From contig NZ_CP049298.1 in assembly GCF_011058315.1 (NCBI RefSeq), positions 558,001-622,000 on the forward strand: DNA of 64,000 bases, read 5' to 3'. The notes beneath the pieces were generated by a model, which was not told where the DNA came from, did no database searches, and saw only the letters and a list, made by a program, of their open reading frames with translations. Source of the stretch: Chryseobacterium sp. POL2 (GTDB lineage: Bacteria > Bacteroidota > Bacteroidia > Flavobacteriales > Weeksellaceae). Positions 54,266 to 62,481 of the stretch are shown here, piece after piece (position 1 is the stretch's first letter; every line of letters begins with the position of its first letter). Position numbers and translations under genes: made by a program.

Positions 54266-54787
54266 ACGCGCAGTAGAAAATGAGAACTTTTCAACGCTGA
54301 AAAATAGTTCTAAAAAATTATGAGCAATTAAATCACAAACAAATCAGATGAATAAAACGAAGCTTAACCAGTTTTCAAACTGCATTTTTCCAGCAAAATT
54401 TAAAACTCAATTATCTGAAATTTTTCTCGATGGTTTCTGCGAAAAGTAAAATTGAAAATTCGTAAAAAATAAAAGTTATTTTTATGAAAATCTTAAAAAA
54501 TGGCAAAACTTTCAACTATGGTTTATGAAGTTGATATTTTCTGATTTTTTCAAATGAGAAAAATTTCAATTATAAAAAGAAAAGAGTAGAAGAAGCTTAA
54601 AAATCACGCGAAATTTTAAGCGAAAAAACCTCGAAGTTTATTTGTCGAGAAAAGTGTTTTCAAGAAAATTTAAGAACTTTTTAAACCCAATATTTCTATT
54701 GAATTTTTTCTTATAAAACCTAAAATATCAATGTTTAAAAAAGAGAAATTATTATCCGAAAACGCGCTAATCTATTGCGTGTAACGA
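54263..54787 (-). repeat. Noncoding cassette element, copy k
   Basis: Belongs to the c/e/i/k lineage. Confidence 0.7.
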
Positions 54788-54967
54788 AAAAGTATTGGCG
54801 AAGTGCGGGCTTAATTTGAACGAAAGTTCAATTTTAGACCAATCGTAGCCAATATTTTTTCAATGGAACTAAATTAAGAAAAAATGTGGAATTGGAAAAT
54901 ATTGGCGGATAAATATTACAAATAGTTCAATTAACCCTTAAACCCCGCATTTTGCCAATACACTGTT
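54785..54967 (-). repeat. attC-like site 48
   Basis: 183 bp. Ends GCGTGTAAC and GTTAGCTGC. Confidence 0.8.
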
Positions 54968-54978
54968 AGCTGCAGTTC

Positions 54979-55512
54979 TTATTTTTCAATATAGAAAGTT
55001 GATTCTCTCTTAAATTTATTTTGATAGACAATTTTATCAATCTCGGCAATCAGATTCTCAATGTTTTCAGGAAATATCATTGATTCTAATGTTCTGGATT
55101 TATTGTCAGAATCGTAATAGTATATTATTCTCTTAGTTATTCCATCACAACAATCATTTGATTCATATTTTATTGTTGGGAAACTTATAGTATTTATTTT
55201 TTCTGAAATTCTCTCAAAATCAATTTGATTTAATTTGCCACTAAATGAACCAATTTTAGTAGAATCAATTGTTTTTGGATTTCCTTCGATAAAATTTTGG
55301 ACTGAGATTGAATCTGTTTTATAAAAATTATCAATTTTTAGTTTGAATGTGTTTTCATTCGTTAATTCTACACTATACTCATTACAGATACCCCAACAAT
55401 CATTGTTAATTTTATGTACAATTATTTTATTGTATTCGTTGTTTTTAATTTCATTGTTTTTTACACAACCAATTAAAGTCAAAATTATACAAAATGTTGA
55501 AAAATAGTTCAT
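54979..55512 (-). CDS. Lipoprotein, 177 aa, unknown
   Basis: Signal MNYFSTFCIILTLIGC, lipobox Cys 16. DCWGICNEYSVELTNENTFKLKI and SNDCCDGITKRIIYYYDSDNKSRTLESM resemble small periplasmic proteins with a CxxxC and a CC pair (DUF6438-like outline, from memory). Sole gene of the cassette. Confidence 0.6.
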   Translation of the reverse strand: MNYFSTFCIILTLIGCVKNNEIKNNEYNKIIVHKINNDCWGICNEYSVELTNENTFKLKIDNFYKTDSISVQNFIEGNPKTIDSTKIGSFSGKLNQIDFERISEKINTISFPTIKYESNDCCDGITKRIIYYYDSDNKSRTLESMIFPENIENLIAEIDKIVYQNKFKRESTFYIEK

Positions 55513-55539
55513 TGACTGGATTTTGGTAGAATTACAGCT

Positions 55540-55723
55540 AACGGAAAAAGTATTGGCGAAGTGCGGGATTTCGAAGAACTAAAAGTTCAAAAAATCCAAA
55601 ACGTAGCGAATGCTTTTTCGATTATGCTAACTTACAAAAATTTGCAGAATTGAAAAGCATGAGCGGATTAATATTTCTGCTTTTCAATTCTGCACTTCTC
55701 CCCGCATTTTGCCAATACAATGT
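55540..55723 (-). repeat. attC-like site 49, split by IS
   Basis: Last site on the high side. CAATGT precedes the IS; the GTT core continues at 57461 (GTTATATGC). Low end ACAGCTAAC. Confidence 0.75.
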
Positions 55724-57456
55724 GCTTGTTGCACAACTCAAATATACAAATAAACTTGTATAAAAACGGGATATTTCGTAAATTGATGTATGCAAGGAAA
55801 GAAGAGTTTTACACCACAATTATTTGTTTCGGTCAATTTATTAGACCTAGTTCCAGAGGATAATTTTTATAGAAAAATGTTATCCGAACTCAATTTAGAT
55901 TTCATTTATAAAGCAACTCAAAAGTATTATGGTAAGGAAGGACAAGAGAGTATAGATCCTGTTGTTTTCTTTAAGATATTATTGGTGGGATATTTAAACA
56001 ATATCAATTCAGATAGACAGTTGATAGCTTTTTGTAGTGATAGCTTGTCGATAAGATTGTTTTTAGGTTATGATGTACATGAGCAGCTTCCTTGGCACAG
56101 TACCATTAGCCGAACTCGCGGTTTGTATGGCGAAGAAGTCTTTTTAAACTTGTTTAAAGAAGTCTTGAGAATGTGCGTTTCTAAAAATATGGTTCGTGGT
56201 AAACGACAAGCGGTGGACAGCGTTTTCATCAAAGCTAATGCTTCTATGGATAGCTTGGTAGAGAAAGAAGTTTTAGAAGACGCCAGTGCTTTTGTAAACG
56301 AACTAGAAGAAAACAGCGAATACAAAGTAACTACCACCCGCAAGAAACTCGTTGAACGCCACCATGATTGGAAAGCAGAAGCGTATAAAGGAATGCCAGC
56401 AAATAGCAATAGTAGACAGATAGATGAAAACGGCAATCTCATCCGTCCCAAATACCTATCTAATCACACCCATTATTCTCCCACAGATAGCGATGCTAGA
56501 GTGAGTGTAAAACCCGGCAAAGCGCGACAATTAAATTATTTTGGACAAATCGCAGTTGACGATGCGCACCATGTCATTACAGGAGCGTGTTCAGATTTTG
56601 CGGATAAACGCGACAGTCAGTGTTTAGAACAAATTGTAGAACTCACAGAAGAAAACCTAAAGGAAAACGGAATAGAATTACAAGAACTTTTAGCCGATGG
56701 TGGTTACAGCAGTGGCGAAGCATTGGCGTATTTGCACGAAAAAAACATCAACGCCTACATCCCTAACTTCGGACAATACAAATCAGAGCGAGAAGGTTTT
56801 ACTTACCACAAAGAAGAAAACTATTATCAATGCACAAAACCCGAAGGTAAGCAAGCTAAACTGCTTTTCAAAGGCGAAAAAATGGATAGTAAAGGCTACA
56901 CCAAACGAACGTACCGAAGCAGTGAAACAGATTGCAAAAACTGTCCACTAAGAGAACAATGCTGTGGCAAAAGCACCAAGTTTAAAAAGCTAGACGACAG
57001 CATCCACAAAGAACATTACGACCGTATGCATCAAAAACTCACCCAAAACGAGAAATATGCCAAGAAAATGGTTAGAGTGCGAAGCAAAACGGTAGAACCC
57101 GTCATTGGAACGTTGATCAACTTTACCAACATGAAACGAGTCAACACTCGAGGCATCAAAAACGCAAACAAACATGTACTGATGGCAAGTTTAACCTACA
57201 ACTTGAAGAAATACATGCGTTTTACCATTAAAAAACCAAGTATTTTAGCCCAAGTTCTATCTCTAAAACAAGGGAAGAACTTTGCTTTTTCAAAACGCGC
57301 CTTTTCAGTCTATAAAAACTCGATTTTAAGCTATTCAAATTCTAGAATTTTGAACTACAACTAAAAAAAAACCTCTCTAAAATTGCTTCTAAAGAGGTCA
57401 AAATTTCATGTTTTTGAAAACTATTTTCTAAAAAAAAGGAGTTGTGCAACAGTTAC
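55724..57456 (+). mobile_element. IS1182-family element, copy 5 (1733 bp)
   Basis: Flanked on both sides by CAATGT (55718-55723 and 57457-57462). Confidence 0.9.
55790..57364 (+). CDS. IS1182-family DDE transposase, copy 5
   Basis: Intact 524-residue frame, same protein as copy 1. Confidence 0.95.
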   Translation: MQGKKSFTPQLFVSVNLLDLVPEDNFYRKMLSELNLDFIYKATQKYYGKEGQESIDPVVFFKILLVGYLNNINSDRQLIAFCSDSLSIRLFLGYDVHEQLPWHSTISRTRGLYGEEVFLNLFKEVLRMCVSKNMVRGKRQAVDSVFIKANASMDSLVEKEVLEDASAFVNELEENSEYKVTTTRKKLVERHHDWKAEAYKGMPANSNSRQIDENGNLIRPKYLSNHTHYSPTDSDARVSVKPGKARQLNYFGQIAVDDAHHVITGACSDFADKRDSQCLEQIVELTEENLKENGIELQELLADGGYSSGEALAYLHEKNINAYIPNFGQYKSEREGFTYHKEENYYQCTKPEGKQAKLLFKGEKMDSKGYTKRTYRSSETDCKNCPLREQCCGKSTKFKKLDDSIHKEHYDRMHQKLTQNEKYAKKMVRVRSKTVEPVIGTLINFTNMKRVNTRGIKNANKHVLMASLTYNLKKYMRFTIKKPSILAQVLSLKQGKNFAFSKRAFSVYKNSILSYSNSRILNYN

Positions 57457-57463
57457 CAATGTT

Positions 57464-57675
57464 ATATGCAGTGCTTTTTGTTCATACAGTTTGTGAATAT
57501 GCAGGAGTAGCGGTGGGAAATTTATTCTTTTTTGGCGGTGGGGAAAAGAGGGAAGGGAAAAGCTCTTTTGCAGACATGGATTTTGGTGTTGGTGAAGCGG
57601 TATGCAAATGTGCTTTTACCGTTGCGGTGGGTTATATTGTTCGATTTGTAAACAAACATGAAAGAATTTAAAACA
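57464..57675. other. Cassette remnant or array border, no clear gene
   Basis: Starts with the core GTTATATGCAG, but the matching CTGCATATAAC is not found further on, so the cassette is truncated. A 31-codon minus-strand frame (MSAKELFPSLFSPPPKK...) and a 75-codon plus-strand frame are both poor in protein character; I call neither a gene. Confidence 0.4.
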
Positions 57676-57864
57676 ACATCGCAATAATTGAACTCCACAA
57701 TGCTTCAATATAAAATTGCATCACAAGAATATTACTCCACATCGGAAAAATATAAAATCACAACGCTATAATATTACTCCACATCGTGCCAATATAAAAC
57801 CACAAGATAAAAATATAGAGTTACATCGCTAGAATGTAACTCCACATTGTAAGAATATTAAAAC
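57676..57864. repeat. Degenerate 21-bp tandem repeats, nine units
   Basis: Units are like ACATCGnnnnAATATnAnnCC, two of them 23 and 19 bp, the rest 21. Two alternating forms end in ATTACTCC or ATAAAANC. It lies between the array and the first right-flank gene. Confidence 0.6.
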
Positions 57865-57878
57865 TTCTTGGCCAAATA

Positions 57879-58601
57879 TTATTTTCTGCTAGTGAATTCG
57901 ATACTTGAAACGTTTGTGTATTCTGGTGAAGTAGCTCCGTAGAGACTTTTCACGTATTTTTTGACGCTTTGGGCGATAGAATATAAACCTGTTCCGTCTG
58001 AATATAGGATGTTATCTCTTTCAATCAATTTATTGTTAAGTTCAGCTTCTGATTGGTCAACAGCTTGGGTAGAACTGACCAAAGAATCTTTATAAGTGTT
58101 GAGATTTATTAATTTTAAATCGTCTTCATTGGGATTATAGGACGGAATTGTTGAAAGCAATTGTAATAGGATTCCAAAATTCTCGGCTTGTTGGGTGTAA
58201 GACTGCCGAGATGTAGAAATTGTTTTTGGAGTTTCGCCACCTTCAACGGGTGGGGTTTCAGTTTTCTTTTGTCCGCCTTGAATATTACGATTCAAAGATT
58301 TTGCTTGGTCGATTGTTCCCTGTGGGAGTCCCAATATTTCTAAATGATTGATAATTTTTGTGCAAGTTGATTTTAGATTTTCAAAAGCGGATTGACGTAA
58401 TGCGATAGCATTTTTGTTGGCGACTCTCTTGTCTTCTACTTCAGCAAGTTTTGTGGAAGCTGTGGTATAAAGTGTCTGTAGGTTTGCAATCTTTAGATAG
58501 TCGACTGGTGGGTTGTAAAGACTATAAACGTTTACTTGTTCTGTAAGTTTTTGTAGGTTGGCTACATTCTTAGCGTGTCCTACTTCTGATGTACTTGACA
58601 T
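57879..58601 (-). CDS. Hypothetical protein, 240 aa, helical
   Basis: No signal peptide. Long helices with heptad character (TLYTTASTKLAEVEDKRVANKNAIALRQSAFENLKSTCTKIINHLEILG and SSTQAVDQSEAELNNKLIERDNILY), joined by a Pro/Thr/Gly linker (KKTETPPVEGGETPKT). I have seen such proteins in Flavobacteria near small HTH genes, but no function is known to me. It is outside the array. Confidence 0.65.
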   Translation of the reverse strand: MSSTSEVGHAKNVANLQKLTEQVNVYSLYNPPVDYLKIANLQTLYTTASTKLAEVEDKRVANKNAIALRQSAFENLKSTCTKIINHLEILGLPQGTIDQAKSLNRNIQGGQKKTETPPVEGGETPKTISTSRQSYTQQAENFGILLQLLSTIPSYNPNEDDLKLINLNTYKDSLVSSTQAVDQSEAELNNKLIERDNILYSDGTGLYSIAQSVKKYVKSLYGATSPEYTNVSSIEFTSRK

Positions 58602-58634
58602 AATATTTTGTTTTTGGTGTTGATGTTAATTTTA

Positions 58635-58961
58635 CTATGTAAGAAACATTTTTTTCCATTTCGTGACGGAGTTTCTGCTCAGTTTAAAATATGTTGATAA
58701 TTGGCTATTATTGAGTTTGTGCTTTTTTTGATAATCTAAGATCTTCAGAATGTCGGATTTGCTGTAAGAGCGGTATTTTTGGTTTTCGGATTGTTTTTCT
58801 CCTTTGGGAGTATTGAAGATATTATTATTCAGCTCGATAATATCTATGGCAGATAAGTTTTTCTTTTTTAGATGGATTTGGCATTTTTCTTTCTTGTGAG
58901 GAAATTTTTTGTCGAGAATATCTGTAAATATTAACTTGTAATCAGGTGATGGATATTTCAT
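58635..58961 (-). CDS. Small HTH protein, 108 aa
   Basis: The C-terminal half is a helix-turn-helix of transposase or Homeodomain-like type (SKSDILKILDYQKKHKLNNSQLSTYFKLSRNSVTKWKKMF). No catalytic domain follows, so it is a stand-alone DNA-binding protein or the remnant of an element. Confidence 0.65.
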   Translation of the reverse strand: MKYPSPDYKLIFTDILDKKFPHKKEKCQIHLKKKNLSAIDIIELNNNIFNTPKGEKQSENQKYRSYSKSDILKILDYQKKHKLNNSQLSTYFKLSRNSVTKWKKMFLT

Positions 58962-58978
58962 CTTTTTTCGTTATTTGC

Positions 58979-59266
58979 TTATAATAATTTAATCACTTTA
59001 TATTCTGGGTTTTCTCCTTTGTTATAAAAGATACTTCTGTATTCTATCCAAAAAACATATTCTGTGAGCGTAATATCTATCACACAGTCTTCTTCGAAGA
59101 TAAAAGCAATTTCGTCCATGAAAATTCCGCATTTGTATTTACGATAAAACCAGATTTCTGTGTGGGAATTTTTACCAGGCTTTCCGTACTTTTTTTCTAT
59201 ATCTGTTTTTGTTTGGTTTAGATGCTGCTGCACTAGCGTTCGGAGCTTTTGTGTTTGCTTATCCAT
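58979..59266 (-). CDS. Hypothetical protein, 95 aa
   Basis: Helical N-terminus (TLVQQHLNQTKTDIEKKYGKPG) and a beta part (TEIWFYRKYKCGIFMDEIAFIFEEDCVIDITLTEYVFW). Overlaps the preceding HTH gene by 34 nt, so they are coupled. Unrecognised. Confidence 0.55.
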   Translation of the reverse strand: MDKQTQKLRTLVQQHLNQTKTDIEKKYGKPGKNSHTEIWFYRKYKCGIFMDEIAFIFEEDCVIDITLTEYVFWIEYRSIFYNKGENPEYKVIKLL

Positions 59267-59667
59267 TTGTATAAAGTTGTTTTAGGGATTCTGTAGCGTT
59301 CCATTATTTGGTTTTTAGTCATTTCTTTTTTTTCTATCTGTTCCAATATGAAATCGATGATTTCTTTGGTATAGATATTTTTTCGGAACTGCGGTAATTT
59401 TGACTTTACATTATTTTTTTTATTCTTCTCAATTGTTGATGGTGGTGCGTATAAAATAAGATGCTGACTGTAAACTCTGAAAAAATCATACTCCAATAAT
59501 TTGCTCCATCTCAGGAGAAGTTCTGTATCCAAGCTTTTACTTTGGTACATTTCTGTTATTTTCTTTTCTGTACATTTCATAAAATTACAGATGCGGGATA
59601 TTTCGATTCCGTTTTCTGTTACTCTTTGATTGATGAAAGAGCCAATATGGATGTCTTTGAAGTTCAT
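59233..59667 (-). CDS. HTH protein of transposase-associated type, 144 aa
   Basis: N-terminal XRE-like part (IGSFINQRVTENGIEISRICNFMKCTEKKITEMYQSKSLDTELLLRWSKLLEYDFFRVYSQHLILYAPP) and a C-terminal HTH (KKEMTKNQIMERYRIPKTTLYKWISKHK). Proteins of this kind are common in Chryseobacterium-type genomes and are often labelled transposase, though no DDE domain is present here. Confidence 0.65.
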   Translation of the reverse strand: MNFKDIHIGSFINQRVTENGIEISRICNFMKCTEKKITEMYQSKSLDTELLLRWSKLLEYDFFRVYSQHLILYAPPSTIEKNKKNNVKSKLPQFRKNIYTKEIIDFILEQIEKKEMTKNQIMERYRIPKTTLYKWISKHKSSER

Positions 59668-59770
59668 TTTATTTTCATCTTAAATTTTAAATTACAGTTT
59701 GGGACATTTAGAAAAACGCCCCAATACTGTAATTCATCATTGTTTGTGTTTAGAATCGTTTATTGTAATT

Positions 59771-61666
59771 CTATTTTTTGATTAGAAGATTAATTTGTTC
59801 TTGTTGTGTTTTTACAAGAGCTTTTAAATCATCGATTTGTTTTTGCTGTTCAATAGTGTGCAAATACAATTCTTCTACTTTTTCTAAAGTCTGTGTGGAA
59901 AGTTCTGTTATATTGAAAGAATATCCATTTTCATTTTTTTGTAAATCTTTAATAGAAGTTACACCAGGTAAGTGATGATTTTCTTTAATAAAGTTTTCGG
60001 TATCATAAATTGATTTGAATTTATAACTAGAATTAATGCTAGAATTTCCACTGAAATAATCTTCGAAAACGTAATCTGGATAATTAGCGCCCGCCGTTTG
60101 GATGCTTCCATACACGCGTAATTTTTCCGATCCAACTGGTGTAAGTGTTGTTCCTCTAGCTGCTGCACTAGGCGCACCAATGGCTACCCAATTGTTGGTA
60201 CCAGTTGTTGCAATTGCTAATGCTGAATTTAAAGCTGTTGCGTTGTTACCACTTCCAACTTCAAATATTGCATTAGTGTAGTTCGCATTAAACTTTCCAA
60301 ATGCAGTAGAATAATCATTTGTTAGATTAAGATAATAACCAGAGGCGGTAGCTCCAACAATTTTTTTAGTAGTACTGCCTAAAATATTGTAGCGCCCCGT
60401 TACAAAATTGAATGATCTTATTGGGAAATCTGGCCCATAGATATAGTTGCCATCACCTGCGGCAAAATTACTAAATCCAGAATCGATGGTATTATTAGTT
60501 CCTGCGATGAAACTTCCGTTTGCATTATTCAATAACTTGTTACCAGCTCCGCCTACTACAGTATTTGTGCCCAAAACCGTATTATTAGTACCAAATACTG
60601 CATTGTTAAAATAGTTTGATCCAGAAGCGCCAACTTTATTCTCTTGTCCTGTAACTAAATTGTTATTACTATAGACCACATTAGAAGTACCTCCTACTAA
60701 AGTGAAACCTCCAGTTATATTGTTTTTAGTACCAAAAACAGCAATACCATTAGATCCTGCGTTTATTACATTGCCATACCCAGCTGCGAAGCTATCTCCC
60801 GCATTTAGTACATTGCCATAGCCAATTGCACCAGAACGAACTTGGTTAATAGTATTGTTTTCTCCAACTGTAAATGCACTATTTGCCGATACTATGTTAC
60901 CGAATCCTCCTATCAAAGAATTATTTGCTGTACTGGTATTATTGGCTCCGGATACCAAACTTGTTCGGCCGCCCACTTTATTATTGTACCCAGTTGCAAA
61001 TGTATAGACGCCAGTATTTTCATTTAGAGTACCAAAAGAAGTCGAATGACTTCCGCTAGCAATATTTTCTGAACCAGCAGCAAAACTGTTATCTCCTACT
61101 GCTCCTCTTTGTCTCGCTCCGAATCTTACAGAGCCATATACATCCAAGCGTACTCCATCTGGATTATCAGCTTCCGTAGAAGTTGTAGTACCATCATACA
61201 CAGAATTGCGGCTAACTCCCACAGATCCCATTTGGTAGATGCTCTGCGTATTCGAAGTAGCTGGCGTTTGTGTTGTAATATCATTCCAAGGCTCTTGGTA
61301 GGCTGCTGGCGTACTAGGATTTGCAATTTTCATCCAACGACCAGCGGTTCCTTGCGTTTTATCGAAATAGTAATACCCAATTGAGGTTACATTAAATGTT
61401 TTATCTGTTGCTGTAGTAACAGGAGCTGTTGCGTAAATGATTGTTGCGTCTTGATCATTTGTATATAGTGCATCTTTAGCCTGCAATTCGTTACCAGTAA
61501 GTCTCGGCGCGATGAAGCCATCAATTCTTGTATTTATATTGGGAGATGCCACAACGTCCATAGTTGCTGCGGGGGTTGTTGTGTTCACTCCAACTCTGCC
61601 TTCTTGCGCGTAATATAAAGATGCAATTAATAATAGTGAACCAGCTGTAAATTTTGTTTTTAACAT
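59771..61666 (-). CDS. YadA-like head-repeat surface protein
   Basis: 631 residues. Signal peptide (MLKTKFTAGSLLLIASLYYAQ). EGRVGVNTTTPAATMDV opens many Flavobacteria surface proteins. From about 190 to 470 run repeats of the type NxVxGxxNxxxxxxSxAxGxxN, as in YadA/hemagglutinin head beta-rolls. The C-terminus has a YKFKSIYDTENFIKENHHLPGV motif of intramolecular-chaperone-like tails and a coiled coil (STQTLEKVEELYLHTIEQQKQIDDL). Likely a trimeric adhesin or surface fibre. Confidence 0.75.
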   Translation of the reverse strand: MLKTKFTAGSLLLIASLYYAQEGRVGVNTTTPAATMDVVASPNINTRIDGFIAPRLTGNELQAKDALYTNDQDATIIYATAPVTTATDKTFNVTSIGYYYFDKTQGTAGRWMKIANPSTPAAYQEPWNDITTQTPATSNTQSIYQMGSVGVSRNSVYDGTTTSTEADNPDGVRLDVYGSVRFGARQRGAVGDNSFAAGSENIASGSHSTSFGTLNENTGVYTFATGYNNKVGGRTSLVSGANNTSTANNSLIGGFGNIVSANSAFTVGENNTINQVRSGAIGYGNVLNAGDSFAAGYGNVINAGSNGIAVFGTKNNITGGFTLVGGTSNVVYSNNNLVTGQENKVGASGSNYFNNAVFGTNNTVLGTNTVVGGAGNKLLNNANGSFIAGTNNTIDSGFSNFAAGDGNYIYGPDFPIRSFNFVTGRYNILGSTTKKIVGATASGYYLNLTNDYSTAFGKFNANYTNAIFEVGSGNNATALNSALAIATTGTNNWVAIGAPSAAARGTTLTPVGSEKLRVYGSIQTAGANYPDYVFEDYFSGNSSINSSYKFKSIYDTENFIKENHHLPGVTSIKDLQKNENGYSFNITELSTQTLEKVEELYLHTIEQQKQIDDLKALVKTQQEQINLLIKK

Positions 61667-61711
61667 TTATTTTGTTTTAATATTTTTAAATAATTGAAAC
61701 GGTTATTAATT

Positions 61712-62359
61712 TTAGGAAAAATTTAAAACTGATGGAGGTGGACGTGTTTTAAAAGTAGATTTTACACTATGTATTAAACGTATATTTTTATAGAAAATAC
61801 CTTTATTCGAATTTTTTAAAAGTATTTTGATCGATTCTTCAAAAAAAGCATTTGGAGTTGATTTTGAATTATGTTGTGAGCTTTGAAGTGCTGCGTAAAT
61901 ACTTTCGAAACTAGATTTAATAGCTTCATCAGACTTTCCACCGATAAAATTGAAGTTGGGTTTTTTCTCAAGAGCAGTAATTTCTTTACTGTATTCGGAT
62001 TTGCGCGTTTTGTTTGTTGTTGCTAATTCTTCTTTGAAAATTGCTTTTTTCTGAGGATTTTTTAAGACAATAATTTTTGTAGAAGTGATGTTTTCTGCAT
62101 TATAAATGCTTGCACCTTTTGAAACATAAACATTGCCAATTTGGTCTTTAGAAGGAACAATTGTAATTTGTGAAATACCAACTATTTTGACATCTCTGGA
62201 TTGGTATAGTTGAGCAAAAGTAAATTGGAAGTAAAATAAATAAAAAATACACAGTACCCACTTCCCTAAAAAAGCAGATACTGCGCAATTTGTAGTTTTT
62301 AAATTCTTCTTTATCAATCGTATTTTTTCAATCACAAAAAGACAAATAAGAAATGACAT
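61712..62359 (-). CDS. Exported hypothetical protein before surface protein gene
   Basis: 215 residues. A hydrophobic segment at about 31-50 (FLGKWVLCIFYLFYFQFTFAQ) ends like a signal peptide, so the true start may be inside the frame. KIVGISQITIVPSKDQIGNVYVSKGASIYNAE is beta-rich, the rest helical and charged. It ends 45 nt before the YadA-like gene, so both may form an operon. Confidence 0.55.
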   Translation of the reverse strand: MSFLICLFVIEKIRLIKKNLKTTNCAVSAFLGKWVLCIFYLFYFQFTFAQLYQSRDVKIVGISQITIVPSKDQIGNVYVSKGASIYNAENITSTKIIVLKNPQKKAIFKEELATTNKTRKSEYSKEITALEKKPNFNFIGGKSDEAIKSSFESIYAALQSSQHNSKSTPNAFFEESIKILLKNSNKGIFYKNIRLIHSVKSTFKTRPPPSVLNFS

Positions 62360-62481
62360 TTAAAAAGCTTTTACTGACAATTAAACGCTAAAATGAAAGC
62401 GTGAAAATTAGTTATAATATTGATAATCAGTACACTTTATTTGTAAAGCTTTGTTTTGGTATTATAGTTTATAACTTGTTG

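Noticed and set aside
57444..57671. 75-aa plus-strand frame at the right border of the array
   Set aside because: Begins inside the IS end and cassette core, odd composition, no motif; more likely noncoding remnant.
58635..59667. The two HTH proteins as an active transposon
   Set aside because: No DDE or other catalytic domain and no terminal repeats seen.
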